From positions 372,001-436,000 of the forward strand of contig NZ_BAAAYL010000001.1 in assembly GCF_039536205.1 (NCBI RefSeq): a DNA stretch of 64,000 nucleotides, given 5' to 3'. Positions 1 to 8,688 of the stretch are shown one piece after another (within the stretch, counting starts at the first letter, position 1; each line of letters begins with the position of its first letter). The notes beneath the pieces were generated by a model. It saw nothing but the letters and a program-made list of their open reading frames with translations. It ran no database searches and was not told the DNA's origin. This DNA is from Streptomyces sannanensis (GTDB taxonomy: Bacteria > Actinomycetota > Actinomycetes > Streptomycetales > Streptomycetaceae). The position numbers were made by a program, and so were the translations under genes.

Positions 1-1088
1 TGGCCGCCCGGGCCGACGCCGCGGCCCTCGTCGCAGACGTTCTTGGCGGCGCGGGAGGCGATGTCACGGGGCACGAGGTTGCCGAAGGAGGGGTAGATGC
101 GCTCCAGGTAGTAGTCGCGCTCGTCCTCGGGGATCTCGTTCGGCGGACGGTTGTCGCCCTGCGCCTTGGGCACCCAGATACGGCCGTCGTTGCGCAGCGA
201 CTCGCTCATCAGCGTCAGCTTCGACTGGTGGTCGCCGGTGCGCGGGATGCAGGTGGGGTGGATCTGGGTGAAGCAGGGGTTGCCGAAGTACGCGCCGCGC
301 CGGTGGGCGCGCCATACGGCGGTCGCGTTGGAGTTCATGGCGTTCGTCGACAGGTAGAAGACATTGCCGTAGCCGCCGCTCGCCAGCACCACCGCGTCCG
401 CGAAGTAGGTGGAGATCTTTCCGGTGATCAGGTCGCGGGCGACGATGCCGCGGGCCTTGCCGTCGACGACGATCAGGTCGAGCATCTCGGTGCGCGGGTG
501 CATCTCGACATTGCCGGCCGCGATCTGCCGGGACAGCGCCTGGTAGGCGCCGAGCAGCAGCTGCTGGCCTGTCTGGCCCCGGGCGTAGAAGGTGCGGGAG
601 ACCTGGACGCCGCCGAAGGAGCGGGTGTCGAGCAGTCCGCCGTACTCGCGGGCGAAGGGCACGCCCTGCGCCACGCACTGGTCGATGATCTCGACGGAGA
701 TCTGTGCGAGGCGGTGGACGTTGGACTCGCGGGCGCGGAAGTCGCCGCCCTTGACGGTGTCGTAGAAGAGGCGGTGGATGGAGTCGCCGTCGTTGCGGTA
801 GTTCTTGGCCGCGTTGATGCCGCCTTGGGCGGCGATGGAGTGGGCGCGGCGCGGGGAGTCCTGGTAGCAGAACTGGACGACGTGGTAGCCCTGTTCGGCG
901 AGGGTGGCGCCGGCGGCGCCACCGGCCAGGCCCGTACCGACGACGATGACGGTGTGCTTGCGCCGGTTGGCGGGGTTGACCAGCTTGGCCTCGAAGCGGC
1001 GGCGGTCCCAGCGCTCGGCGATCGGGCCGGAGGGGGCCTTGGTGTCGGCGATCGGTTCGCCGGTCGTGTAGTGCGTGTAGTCGGTCAT
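1..1088 (-). CDS. sdhA: Succinate dehydrogenase/fumarate reductase flavoprotein subunit (3' end outside window)
   Basis: FAD-containing catalytic subunit that oxidises succinate to fumarate, or the reverse, at the inner face of the membrane. The reading frame starts with ATG at 1088 ([12 protein letters not shown]) and is open to the window edge, so the C-terminal part is missing. Visible are the FAD Rossmann motif ([15 protein letters not shown]), the segment [14 protein letters not shown], whose His is the usual covalent FAD attachment residue in this family, and the substrate-site segment [11 protein letters not shown]. The start lies one base after the stop of the cytochrome b gene (TGA-C-ATG), so the two are clearly an operon. 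An iron-sulfur subunit gene is expected just beyond the left edge. The long plus-strand open frame over this region is a GC-bias shadow. Confidence 0.95.
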   Translation of the reverse strand, partial: MTDYTHYTTGEPIADTKAPSGPIAERWDRRRFEAKLVNPANRRKHTVIVVGTGLAGGAAGATLAEQGYHVVQFCYQDSPRRAHSIAAQGGINAAKNYRNDGDSIHRLFYDTVKGGDFRARESNVHRLAQISVEIIDQCVAQGVPFAREYGGLLDTRSFGGVQVSRTFYARGQTGQQLLLGAYQALSRQIAAGNVEMHPRTEMLDLIVVDGKARGIVARDLITGKISTYFADAVVLASGGYGNVFYLSTNAMNSNATAVWRAHRRGAYFGNPCFTQIHPTCIPRTGDHQSKLTLMSESLRNDGRIWVPKAQGDNRPPNEIPEDERDYYLERIYPSFGNLVPRDIASRAAKNVCDEGRGVGPGG

Positions 1089-1089
1089 G

Positions 1090-1794
1090 TCAGCTCACGA
1101 CTCCGGTCATGACGGCGACGGGTACGGAAATGAATCCGGCGGTCAGGACCAGCGCCAGGAGGTTGGCGATGCCTTTGAGGATCCTGTCCCGGGTGGCGTT
1201 GCCCACGCCGAGGGTCTGGGCGGCGCTCCAGAAGCCGTGCCGGATGTGCAGGCCGACGGCGAGCATCGCCACGATGTAGATGACGTTGCCGTACCAGGTG
1301 GAGAAGGTCGCGACGACGTTCTCGTACGGATGCCCCTCCTGGGCGTTCTCGTTCACCGTGAGCGTGGTCAGGTCGAGAATGTGCCAGACGATGAAGAGAG
1401 CGACGATGATCCCGCCCCAGCGCATGGTGCGGGTCGCGTAGCTCGCCCGCGGCCGCTTGTGGACGTACTTGGCGGGACGTGCCTTGATGTCGCGCCGGCT
1501 GAGCTGGTACGCGGAGACGCCATGCAGGACGACGGAGGTGAGCAGTACGACGCGGACGATCCACAGCCCCCAGTGGCTGTGCAGGAACGGCTCGCCCATG
1601 TGGCGCAGCCATCGCCCGTACGCGTTGAACTCCTCGGCCCCGAAGAAGATCTTGAGGTTGCCCAGCATGTGGGCGCACAGGTAGCCGATCATGATCAGGC
1701 CGGTCACGGCCATGACCGTCTTCTTGCCGACGGAGGAGTCCCAGAGCGTGCGCGTCATGGACGGCCGTCGGTCCGTCCGTGTTGCCAATGCCAT
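1090..1794 (-). CDS. sdhC: Succinate dehydrogenase cytochrome b subunit
   Basis: Membrane anchor and haem b/quinone subunit of the succinate dehydrogenase/fumarate reductase complex, 234 aa from the ATG at 1794 ([16 protein letters not shown]). A second ATG at 1758 is possible. The fold is the five-helix single-subunit type: [20 protein letters not shown] is the first hydrophobic segment with a haem-ligand-like His, followed by [56 protein letters not shown] and a final hydrophobic segment ending VAVMTGVVS. It lies directly upstream of the flavoprotein gene with one base between them, and it diverges from a LysR regulator across an 84-bp intergenic region that holds a dyad (see the 1853-1871 entry). 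Confidence 0.93.
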   Translation of the reverse strand: MALATRTDRRPSMTRTLWDSSVGKKTVMAVTGLIMIGYLCAHMLGNLKIFFGAEEFNAYGRWLRHMGEPFLHSHWGLWIVRVVLLTSVVLHGVSAYQLSRRDIKARPAKYVHKRPRASYATRTMRWGGIIVALFIVWHILDLTTLTVNENAQEGHPYENVVATFSTWYGNVIYIVAMLAVGLHIRHGFWSAAQTLGVGNATRDRILKGIANLLALVLTAGFISVPVAVMTGVVS

Positions 1795-1852
1795 GGACAC
1801 AGACGCTAGGCGCGGTACCCCCGAGAGGTCCAAGACATGGTCCGGCTCATAT

Positions 1853-1871
1853 CGATAGGATCGGCCTATCG
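1853..1871. promoter_or_regulatory. LysR-type operator candidate between sdhC and the LysR gene
   Basis: CGATAGG and CCTATCG form a perfect 7-bp inverted repeat separated by five bases. It lies 7 bp upstream of the LysR start and 58 bp upstream of the sdhC start. The core reads ATAG-N7-CTAT, the half-site layout known for LysR-family regulators such as OxyR. The position fits autoregulation plus control of the divergent sdh operon. This is an inference from symmetry and position only. Confidence 0.5.
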
Positions 1872-1878
1872 TGGTGGT

Positions 1879-2991
1879 ATGCAGTTCCAGCAGCTTCTCT
1901 ACTTCGTGGCGGTCGCCGAGACCCGGCACTTCACCCGGGCCGCCGAACGGGTGCACGTCTCCCAGCCTTCGCTGTCCCAGCAGATCCGTGCGCTGGAGAA
2001 GGAACTGGGCGCCGAGCTGTTCAGCAGGGCTCGCGGCAATATCGCCCTCACCGACGCCGGCGAGGCGCTGCTGCCGCTCGCCCGGCGCATCCTCGCCGAC
2101 GCCGACACCGCGCGCCTCGAGGTGCAGGAACTGGTCCAGCTGCGGCGGGGCCGGGTACGGCTCGGCGCGACGCCCAGCCTGTGCACCGGGCTGCTGCCCG
2201 ATGTCCTGCGCGCCTTCCACGATCTGCATCCGGGCATCCGGCTGCTGATCCAGGAGAGCGGCTCGCACGACCTGGTGCGCGAGCTGGCGCGCGGTGATCT
2301 GGACCTCGCCCTGGTGGTGCTGCCGCTGCCCACCCCCTCCCCCGCGCTGACGACGGTGGAGCTGCTGCGCGAGGACCTGGTGGTCGTGTCCTCGGCCGCC
2401 GCCCCCGCCCCCGGCAACGGACGCACTGTGAAGATCTCCGATCTGCGCGAGGAGCCGCTGGTGATGTTCCGGCACGGCTACGACCTGCGCGAACTGACCG
2501 TCGGCGCCTGCCGGGCGGAAGGCTTCGAACCGTCGTTCACCGTCGAGGGCGGTGAGATGGACGCGGTGCTGGGCTTCGTACGCGCCGGGCTCGGCATCGC
2601 CGTCGTGCCCAGCATGGTGGCCGCCCGGGCGATGGGGGTGCCCCCCGCTCATGGAGGTCCCCCCGCTCATGGAGGTCCCCCCGCGCATGGGGGTCCCCCC
2701 GCTCGAGCGAAGCCGAGAGTGGGGGAGAAGCCGAGAGTGGGGGAGAAGCCGAGAGCTCGGGGGAGCGATCTGCGGGTCACCCCGCTGGCACCGCCGGGGC
2801 TGCGCCGTACGATCGCGCTCGCGCATCGCAGCGACGTCGCCCCGCCGCGCGCCGCCCGGGAACTGCAGCGGGTGCTGCTGGCCTCTCAGCCCGTGGTGTC
2901 CGCCAACGACAGGGCCGCCCGCGCTTGTCCGGGGGACGACGACCCCAGGACCCCCGCCAGCACTCGTTCCGGCGGGCCCGGGCGCGCATAG
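1879..2991 (+). CDS. LysR family transcriptional regulator with an inserted repeat tract
   Basis: A 371-aa regulator from ATG 1879. The N-terminal winged helix-turn-helix is canonical (MQFQQLLYFVAVAETRHFTR, then AAERVHVSQPSLSQQIRALE). The effector-binding domain follows from about residue 90. Near residue 251 the expected conserved run (VVPSMVAARAM then DLRVTPLAPPGLRR) is interrupted by about 44 residues of PPAHGG and KPRVGE repeats encoded by tandem copies of a Streptomyces palindromic element (2633-2765). The frame is preserved, so the protein may still be made, but the insertion falls within the C-terminal lobe. The 3' end overlaps the convergent GGDEF-EAL gene by 106 bp, and the last 35 or so residues look like an unstructured extension. 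It is divergent from sdhC and probably regulates it. Confidence 0.9.
   Translation: MQFQQLLYFVAVAETRHFTRAAERVHVSQPSLSQQIRALEKELGAELFSRARGNIALTDAGEALLPLARRILADADTARLEVQELVQLRRGRVRLGATPSLCTGLLPDVLRAFHDLHPGIRLLIQESGSHDLVRELARGDLDLALVVLPLPTPSPALTTVELLREDLVVVSSAAAPAPGNGRTVKISDLREEPLVMFRHGYDLRELTVGACRAEGFEPSFTVEGGEMDAVLGFVRAGLGIAVVPSMVAARAMGVPPAHGGPPAHGGPPAHGGPPARAKPRVGEKPRVGEKPRARGSDLRVTPLAPPGLRRTIALAHRSDVAPPRAARELQRVLLASQPVVSANDRAARACPGDDDPRTPASTRSGGPGRA
2633..2765. repeat. Tandem palindromic repeat tract inserted in-frame in the LysR gene
   Basis: Four near-copies of an 18-bp unit (ATGGAGGTCCCCCCGCTC and variants) are followed by a GAGCGAAGCCGAGAG segment and copies of GTGGGGGAGAAGCCGAGA. The CCCCC-rich left part and GGGGG-rich right part can fold back on each other. 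The tract is about 132 bp, a multiple of three, and it sits inside an otherwise conserved LysR domain. Related elements occur at 11558, 53839, 56371, 58233 and 61157. Confidence 0.75.
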
Positions 2992-5111
2992 TACCAGCCC
3001 TGAGCGGTGTCGCAGCCGAGTTCGCGCAACTGCTCTGCCTGGACGCCGGTTTCCACTCCCTCCACGGTCACCGCGAGGTCCAGGCTATGGGCGAGCGAGA
3101 CGATCCCCTCGACGATCTTCACGTCGACCGGGTCCGGCGGAGACTGCTGCATACCGAGGGTGAAGGCGCGGTCCAGCTTGAGCACGCTCACCGGCATCCG
3201 GCGCAGATTGGCCAGGTTGGAGTAGCCGGTGCCGAAGTCGTCGAGGGCGATGTCGACCCCCATCTCGGCGAGCTGGCGCAGTGGTTTGAGGAGGTCGTCG
3301 TCGGCGCCGATGAGCGCGGACTCGGTCACCTCCAGGCACAGCGCCCCCGGTTCCAGGCCGGCCCGCTCCAGGACCTCCGCCGTGTCGGCGACCAGGCCCG
3401 GGTGATGCAACTGGGTGGGCGAGAGGTTCACATTGATGCGCAGCGGACCGCCGTCCGCCCGGTCACCGTGCTTCTCCTGCCAGGCCGTTGCCTGCCGTAC
3501 GGACTCCTCCAGCACCCAACGGCCGAGCGGCACGATCAGCCCGGTGTGCTCGGCGAGCGGGATGAAGCGGTCGGGGCCGAGCACCCCGTGCTGAGGGTGG
3601 CTCCAGCGCACCAGTGCCTCCGCGCCGTGCACGCTGCCGTCGCCGAGGTCCACCAGCGGCTGGTACTCGATGAAGAACTCCCCGCGCTCCAGTGCGGCGG
3701 GCAGCGCGTTGGTCAGCCCGTGCCGGGTGATCGCGCGGGCGTCCGCCTCCGCGTCCGCCGTCTCGAAGCGGTTGCCGCCCGCGGACTTGGCCCGGTACAT
3801 GGTGATGTCGGCGCTGCGCAGCACCTCGGCGGGGCTGCGCTCGCCCGCGGTCCCTTCGACGACGCCGATGCTGCCGCGGACGGTCAGCTCGCGGCCCTCC
3901 AGCCGGATGGGCACCGACAGCGCGGACAGGATCCGCATGGCGAGGTCGTCCGGCTCCCGGCCGGTGCCGGGCCTGGTGGTCAGTGCGACGAACTCGTCGC
4001 CACCGAGCCGGGCCACCATTTCGCCGGGCCCGGTCGCACAGCTCTGCAGCCGGTCGGCGACCTCGACCAGCAGCCGGTCGCCCGCCGAGTGGCCGAGGCT
4101 GTCGTTGACGGCCTTGAAGCCGTCGAGATCGAGATAGCACAGGCCGAAGCGGCTTCCCTTGTCCGAGGCGAGCGCCTTCTCCAGCCGCTCGAAGAACAGC
4201 GTCCGGTTGGGCAGCCCGGTCAGCGCGTCATGTGTGGCCTCGTAGCGCAGCCTGAGGTTGAGCAGCCTGCGCTCGGTGGTGTCCTCGACCAGTCCCAGTT
4301 GGTACTGCGGTCTGCCTTCCGCGTCACGCAGCAGCGAGACCGTCAGATTGGTCCACAGGACGGTGCCGTCGCCGCGGTAGTACGGCTTCTCTACCCGGTA
4401 GTGCTCGCGTTCGCCGCACACCAGTTCCTCGTAGAGCCGCCACACGTGGGGAGAGTCCTCGGGGTGCACCCATTCGGGGACCTTACGGCTGCGTACCTGG
4501 CGCTCCAGCCCGGGACCGAACATCCGTAGGAGAGTCTCGTTGACCTCCAGCACATTGCCGTCGAGATCGGCGATGCCGATACCGACCGCCGCACCGTCGA
4601 AGACGGCGCGGAACCGGGTCTCGGTGGTGTGCAGCGCCTCCTCCGCGGCACTGCGCGCCATGAGCGCCGAACGGGCGATCGCCTCCTGCTCCGCCAGGGT
4701 GCGCTCGCGCAGCGCCTGGGCGAAGCCGGCCGCGAGCGCGTGCTGCAGCCTCGAGCACCGGGCTCTGGCTTCCTCGGCCGGGAGCTCCTGACCCGTGTCG
4801 CAGTAGAGGACCAAATAGGATTCGACGACCCCGAGCGTGCCGCTGAGCGCCTCCGGGTCCGTGCAGTGGGCCTCGATCAGCGCGGCCCCGACCCGCTGCG
4901 CGGGCGCGGGGTCGAAGGGCCTGCGGTGCAGCGCCTCGCTGAGGATACGGGCGAGCGGCAGGAGGTGGTGTTCGAACTCGGGCCGGGTCATGGACGTGGC
5001 CGTCGCCGGGAAGATGGCGCGGCTCCAGATCGTCGCGAAACGTCTGACTCTGTCCTCGGGACCGTCCGGGTCCGCGCCGGGGGGACCCGGCGACTGAGGT
5101 GGCTTGCTCAC
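2886..5111 (-). CDS. rmdA: PAS-GGDEF-EAL cyclic di-GMP enzyme (RmdA-type)
   Basis: A 741-aa cytoplasmic protein that makes and/or hydrolyses cyclic di-GMP, the messenger that controls the switch from vegetative growth to development in Streptomyces. There is a helical N-terminal region (about 1-160). A PAS/PAC sensor follows at about 165-290 (FRAVFDGAAVGIGIADLDGN). The GGDEF domain is at about 295-455 with an intact RLGGDEF at 368-374. The EAL domain is at about 465-715 with EALVRW near 498 and DDFGTGYS. Both active sites look intact. The order and location match RmdA of S. coelicolor (SCO0928, from memory). I chose the GTG at 5111 because it overlaps the TGA of the upstream methyltransferase gene (GTGA), indicating translational coupling. 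The 3' end overlaps the convergent LysR gene. Confidence 0.9.
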   Translation of the reverse strand: MSKPPQSPGPPGADPDGPEDRVRRFATIWSRAIFPATATSMTRPEFEHHLLPLARILSEALHRRPFDPAPAQRVGAALIEAHCTDPEALSGTLGVVESYLVLYCDTGQELPAEEARARCSRLQHALAAGFAQALRERTLAEQEAIARSALMARSAAEEALHTTETRFRAVFDGAAVGIGIADLDGNVLEVNETLLRMFGPGLERQVRSRKVPEWVHPEDSPHVWRLYEELVCGEREHYRVEKPYYRGDGTVLWTNLTVSLLRDAEGRPQYQLGLVEDTTERRLLNLRLRYEATHDALTGLPNRTLFFERLEKALASDKGSRFGLCYLDLDGFKAVNDSLGHSAGDRLLVEVADRLQSCATGPGEMVARLGGDEFVALTTRPGTGREPDDLAMRILSALSVPIRLEGRELTVRGSIGVVEGTAGERSPAEVLRSADITMYRAKSAGGNRFETADAEADARAITRHGLTNALPAALERGEFFIEYQPLVDLGDGSVHGAEALVRWSHPQHGVLGPDRFIPLAEHTGLIVPLGRWVLEESVRQATAWQEKHGDRADGGPLRINVNLSPTQLHHPGLVADTAEVLERAGLEPGALCLEVTESALIGADDDLLKPLRQLAEMGVDIALDDFGTGYSNLANLRRMPVSVLKLDRAFTLGMQQSPPDPVDVKIVEGIVSLAHSLDLAVTVEGVETGVQAEQLRELGCDTAQGWYYARPGPPERVLAGVLGSSSPGQARAALSLADTTG

Positions 5112-5920
5112 GCCTTGCGTCCCACTCCCGCGAACCCCGAGAAGGCATAGGGGTCCTCCTGGGCGACCGGGGTATCCGGCCGCCACTCGGGCATCATGAC
5201 CAACCCGGGTTCGACCATCTCGTACCCCTCGAAGAACTTCGCGATCTCGTCGGCGGAGCGCATGATCAGCGGATTGCGGATGTTCTTGTAGACGCCGACC
5301 GCGCCGCCCGCCTGCTCCTGGGGAAGCGGAATGCCCTCGTACGCGGCGTGGGTGAGGATCAGCAGGCTGCCGTTCGGCAGTGCGTCCCTCAGTTCGGCCA
5401 CCGCCGCGTAGGGGTCGTCCTCGTCCTCGATGAAGTGCAGTACGGCGACCAGCAGCAGTGCCACGGGCCGGTCGAAGTCGAGAAGCCGGGCTGCCTCGGG
5501 GCTGTCCAGGATCTCCCGCGGCTTGCGCAGATCGGCGGGTGCGACGCCGGTCCTGTCATTGCCCTCCAGCACGGCCCGACTGTGGGCGACGGCGACCGGG
5601 TCGTGGTCGACATACAGCACATGAGCCTCGGGGCAGGCAGCCTGGGCCACCTCGTGGACATTGCCGAAGGTGGGGATTCCGGAACCGATGTCCAGGAACT
5701 GGGTGATGCCCTCGTCGACGGCGAAGCGCACGGCGCGGCGCATGAACGCCCGGTTCGCCTGCATGATTTTGGGAAGTCCCGGTATGAACTCCATGGCCTT
5801 GCGGGCCGCTTCGCGGTCCACCTCGAAGTTGTGCGAGCCGCCCAGGTAGTAGTCGTAGATCCGGGACACACTCGGCACCGATATGTCGATGCCCTGCGGG
5901 GCCCAGGCGGGTCGCTCCAT
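5108..5920 (-). CDS. SAM-dependent methyltransferase, PF04672/DUF574-type
   Basis: A 270-aa Rossmann methyltransferase of the actinobacterial DUF574 family. The family signature PSVSRIYDYYLGGSHNFEVD is near the N-terminus, the SAM-binding glycine-rich loop is FLDIGSGIPTFGN, the acidic ribose-binding strand is HVLYVDHDP, and a post-I motif ends ALLLVAVLHFIED. The substrate is unknown; members often sit beside developmental or regulatory genes. I place the start at ATG 5920 because GGAG stands six bases upstream and homologs begin shortly before the IDISVPSV run. In-frame ATGs at 5959 and 5977 lack such a site. The stop overlaps the GTG start of the downstream c-di-GMP gene, so the two proteins are probably made together. 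Confidence 0.85.
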   Translation of the reverse strand: MERPAWAPQGIDISVPSVSRIYDYYLGGSHNFEVDREAARKAMEFIPGLPKIMQANRAFMRRAVRFAVDEGITQFLDIGSGIPTFGNVHEVAQAACPEAHVLYVDHDPVAVAHSRAVLEGNDRTGVAPADLRKPREILDSPEAARLLDFDRPVALLLVAVLHFIEDEDDPYAAVAELRDALPNGSLLILTHAAYEGIPLPQEQAGGAVGVYKNIRNPLIMRSADEIAKFFEGYEMVEPGLVMMPEWRPDTPVAQEDPYAFSGFAGVGRKA

Positions 5921-6073
5921 CGATGTCTCCAACCAATAGCCTCGGGGTGGTTGAGCCATGTCCGTGATCCCGTGCATGGCCCGTGCTCGAGCCGAGGCTA
6001 CTGATCGTCGGCCAATGGGGCGAGTCCAAACGGAGATTGGCGGTCCGTTCTCGGTCACACACCACCGGCACAC

Positions 6074-6120
6074 ACCACCGGCCCACCGTCTCACCCATGG
6101 GCGAAACGGTGGGCCGTGGT
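6074..6120 (-). terminator. Terminator hairpin downstream of the lipoprotein gene
   Basis: GGCCCACCGT at 6080-6089 pairs with ACGGTGGGCC at 6106-6115. Outer pairing ACCAC/GTGGT continues after one bulged base, giving a 15-bp stem with a 16-base loop. It stands 11 bp past the stop of the minus-strand lipoprotein gene. Confidence 0.7.
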
Positions 6121-6130
6121 GCTGTTCTGT

Positions 6131-7081
6131 TTACTTCGGCGCCCCGACGAGTGAGCCCTCGGGAGACACCGCGTACCAGAGCCCTTTGACGCCCTGCCCA
6201 TGGGTGTCACCGGGCTTGGTGTCACCGGAGAAGGTGTACACCGGCCAGCAGTTGACGGTCTGCTGCTTGATGCCGTCCGGGCGGTCGAACACGACGAAAC
6301 CCTTCTTGATGACGCCTTCCGTGTCGTTCGTGTCGACCGGGGCGACCACGGGCCACTTCTCCAGGCATGCTCCGGTGCACGCCGTCTTCATCGGCCAGGC
6401 CGAGTCCTTCTTGAACCGGTAGACCGTCATACCGCGCCCGTCCACCAGGATCCGGCCGAGATCGGGGTCGTCACGTACGGACATTCCGGGCAGGTTCCCG
6501 GCCTGAGCCGAGGCCTTCCTCCCGTCGGGAGCGGCTGCGAACCAGACACCTCCGACACCTTGCCCATTGGCGTCACCCGGCTTTGTGTCCTTGGCGAACC
6601 GGTACATCGGCCGGCCGGCGACGGTCAGTTGACGGGTACCGTCGGGACGGGTCACCTCACCTATGAGCGAGGCGTCGGTGCCGGGCGCGGCCGTGACATC
6701 GCCCGCGGGCACGACAGGCCATTTCTTCGCACAGTCGCCTTCGCAATTCGACTTCGGCGGCTTCGCGGTGTCCTTGTCGAAGCGGTAGAGGGTGAAGCCG
6801 GCACTGTCCGTGAGGACCTTGCCGAGCTCGCCGCCGTCCCGGACCCCCAGTTGCCCGGCGGGCTTCGCGGCCTGTTCCGCGGACCCGCCGGCGGAGGCAT
6901 CCCCGTAGCCGCCGGACTGCGCCGAGCCGGCGTTCCCGACCGCCTGGCTGTCGGCGGGCCCGCTGCCCTTCTCCTGCCCGCACGCCGTCGTCAGCGCCAG
7001 TACCGCCACCGCCGTCAGCGCGAGCGAGGCACTCCGCCAGGCCCGGGGGTTCGCGGGCTTGTCCCCGGATGAGCACAGCAT
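6131..7081 (-). CDS. Secreted lipoprotein with duplicated COG4315-type repeats
   Basis: A 316-aa exported lipoprotein. The signal peptide (SASLALTAVAVLALTTAC) ends in a lipobox-like TTAC, followed by a Ser/Gly-rich linker. The mature part holds two tandem copies of a two-part module: an LGKVLTDSAGFTLYRFDKD-type motif with a conserved CEGDCAKKWP cysteine pair, then a GRPMYRFAKDTKPGDANGQG-type motif. This matches the 'secreted repeat' (PF03640/COG4315) family, which I recall as membrane-attached lipoproteins of unknown or possibly redox-related function. I chose ATG 7081 because AGGAG lies five bases upstream; the ATG at 7108 has no comparable site. The same position in S. coelicolor (SCO0930) carries a lipoprotein, from memory. 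It ends at a strong hairpin. Confidence 0.85.
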   Translation of the reverse strand: MLCSSGDKPANPRAWRSASLALTAVAVLALTTACGQEKGSGPADSQAVGNAGSAQSGGYGDASAGGSAEQAAKPAGQLGVRDGGELGKVLTDSAGFTLYRFDKDTAKPPKSNCEGDCAKKWPVVPAGDVTAAPGTDASLIGEVTRPDGTRQLTVAGRPMYRFAKDTKPGDANGQGVGGVWFAAAPDGRKASAQAGNLPGMSVRDDPDLGRILVDGRGMTVYRFKKDSAWPMKTACTGACLEKWPVVAPVDTNDTEGVIKKGFVVFDRPDGIKQQTVNCWPVYTFSGDTKPGDTHGQGVKGLWYAVSPEGSLVGAPK

Positions 7082-7269
7082 GTCGACTCCTGTCGTCCGT
7101 CCCTTCATGACCCTGGGTACGAGCGGCGAGCCCGGGTGTGTTCAACGCTTCCGAAGAATTCTTCCGGCGCCCGCACACCCTGTCGGACGGTCCCAAACGC
7201 AAAGCGCCGAATGTCCCCCCATCGGAGGAATCCATTCGGCCATGGGACTGGCAGGCCACGGCCCGGTTC

Positions 7270-7743
7270 ATGCTCCCCGTCGTGTACCGATCCCACCTGG
7301 CCGGGCGCCTGTTGGCAGCCGCGGCACTCTCCTGGCTGCTGCTCGCTCCTGCGCCGGCGGCGGCCGAGGACAACTGCGCCGTCGCCTCCATCACCGGCAG
7401 CGGACAGAACGCCTCCAACTCCGCGGTGGCGGTCTCCGGCCGCGGAGCCGTGTGTCCGCCGAAGCGCGCCCCCAAGCCGTCGCCGCCGCGTGTGCACCGT
7501 CCGGCCCCTCCACCACCGCCACCCCCTCCACCACCGCCACCCCCTCCACCACCGCCACCCCCTCCTCCGCCGCCCCCTTCCGTGCGGCCGACACCGCCCC
7601 CGCCGACGCCCGTCGCTCTCCCCGTCTACCGCAAGGCCAAGCGCATCAAGCCTTCAGGCGGGCCCTCCCTGGTCTCCCTCACCCTTCTCGTCACGGCCCC
7701 CGCGGTGCTCGCCGCCGCCGCGCTACGCCCCCGCTCCCGCTAG
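7270..7743 (+). CDS. Secreted proline-rich protein with polyproline tract
   Basis: A small exported protein of about 157 aa from ATG 7270. The signal peptide is SHLAGRLLAAAALSWLLLAP with APAAAED as cleavage region. A short Cys-containing segment (DNCAVASITGSGQNASNSAV) follows, then an uninterrupted run of about 26 prolines encoded by tandem 18-bp CCA/CCG/CCC units at about 7507-7577. A second PTPPPPTP segment and a C-terminal hydrophobic segment (LVSLTLLVTAPAVLAAAAL) with an RPRSR tail complete it, so it is probably anchored with the proline rod spanning the wall. The start is not certain: no strong ribosome site precedes 7270, and the open frame extends upstream to 7138. It is followed 15 bp later by the DUF4239-like gene. 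Confidence 0.7.
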   Translation: MLPVVYRSHLAGRLLAAAALSWLLLAPAPAAAEDNCAVASITGSGQNASNSAVAVSGRGAVCPPKRAPKPSPPRVHRPAPPPPPPPPPPPPPPPPPPPPPPPPSVRPTPPPPTPVALPVYRKAKRIKPSGGPSLVSLTLLVTAPAVLAAAALRPRSR

Positions 7744-7758
7744 CAGCCGGAGGTTTCC

Positions 7759-8520
7759 ATGTCGGAATGGCTCGTATTGACCCTCGCGATGGCCGCGGCC
7801 TGCGCCGTCGTCCTGACCATCGTCGTCATCAACAACCGCCGGGTCCGGGAGGACGACGACCCCTCCGAGACCCCCGACGTCATCGAATACATGACGATGA
7901 TGATCGGCGTGGTGTACGCCATCGTGCTGGGCCTCGCCATCGCCGGCGTCTGGGAGGCCCGCGGCGCGGCCCAGGACTCGGTACGCCAGGAGGCCCAGGC
8001 GCTGCACGAGATCAGCGCCCGCGTCCAGGTCTACCCCGCGGAGGTGCGCGACCGGACCCGTGCGGACGTCGACGCGTATGTCTCGTACGTCGTCCGCAAG
8101 GAGTGGCCCCACATGTCCGAGCACGGCGAACTGACCGACAGGAGTGCCGCGCTGCTGGAGCGGGTGCGCCGCGACGTCACCGACTACCGCCCGGCGAACG
8201 ACCACGAGGGTCAGGCCTACCAGCCGCTGGTCGACATGGTCGCCATGGCCGACGAAGCCCGCGGGGCACGCGGCGACAGTGCGGGCGCGACCATGCCGGG
8301 CGTCGTCTGGTTCGGCCTGATCACCGGGGCCCTGGTCACCGTGGGCCTGATCTTCACCCTGCAGATCCGCAGAAGCTTGCGGGAACTGCTGCTCGCGGGC
8401 CTGTTCAGCGCCCTGATCGCCTTCCTGCTCTTCCTGATCTGGGACTTCGACTCCCCCTTCAGCCATGGCATCTCGGCGGCCGTGGAGCCATACGTCGATC
8501 TCTTCCCGCACGCCCGCTGA
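7759..8520 (+). CDS. DUF4239-like membrane protein
   Basis: A 253-aa membrane protein preceded by GGAGG seven bases before ATG 7759. It has TM1 (LVLTLAMAAACAVVLTIVVI), TM2 (IGVVYAIVLGLAIAGVW), a soluble middle of about 100 residues rich in charged helices, and two C-terminal TM segments (WFGLITGALVTVGLIFTL and LLAGLFSALIAFLLFLIWDF). This two-plus-two layout and the FSHGISAAVEPY ending resemble the DUF4239 (bestrophin-like) family. The function is unknown; anion conductance is only a fold-based guess. It is likely cotranscribed with the proline-rich protein. Confidence 0.75.
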   Translation: MSEWLVLTLAMAAACAVVLTIVVINNRRVREDDDPSETPDVIEYMTMMIGVVYAIVLGLAIAGVWEARGAAQDSVRQEAQALHEISARVQVYPAEVRDRTRADVDAYVSYVVRKEWPHMSEHGELTDRSAALLERVRRDVTDYRPANDHEGQAYQPLVDMVAMADEARGARGDSAGATMPGVVWFGLITGALVTVGLIFTLQIRRSLRELLLAGLFSALIAFLLFLIWDFDSPFSHGISAAVEPYVDLFPHAR

Positions 8521-8688
8521 CACCTCCCGCCGCAGGGCGGCCGGGCGAGGGCAGGAGTGCCCCAAATGGGCGACACCGATCGCGACCCCAAGGGGGCACT
8601 CCTAGCGTTTCCGGTATCGAGGTGCATTCCCTGCCTTATGTGGAAACCGGTTCCGCAGCTGCCCCTCGGCAACCCCGGAGGAACGCCC

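Noticed and set aside
1090..2826. A 578-codon minus-strand frame suggesting a long N-terminal extension of the cytochrome b subunit
   Set aside because: The extension is antisense to the LysR gene and Gln/His/Gly-rich. The family length and sequence begin at ATG 1794.
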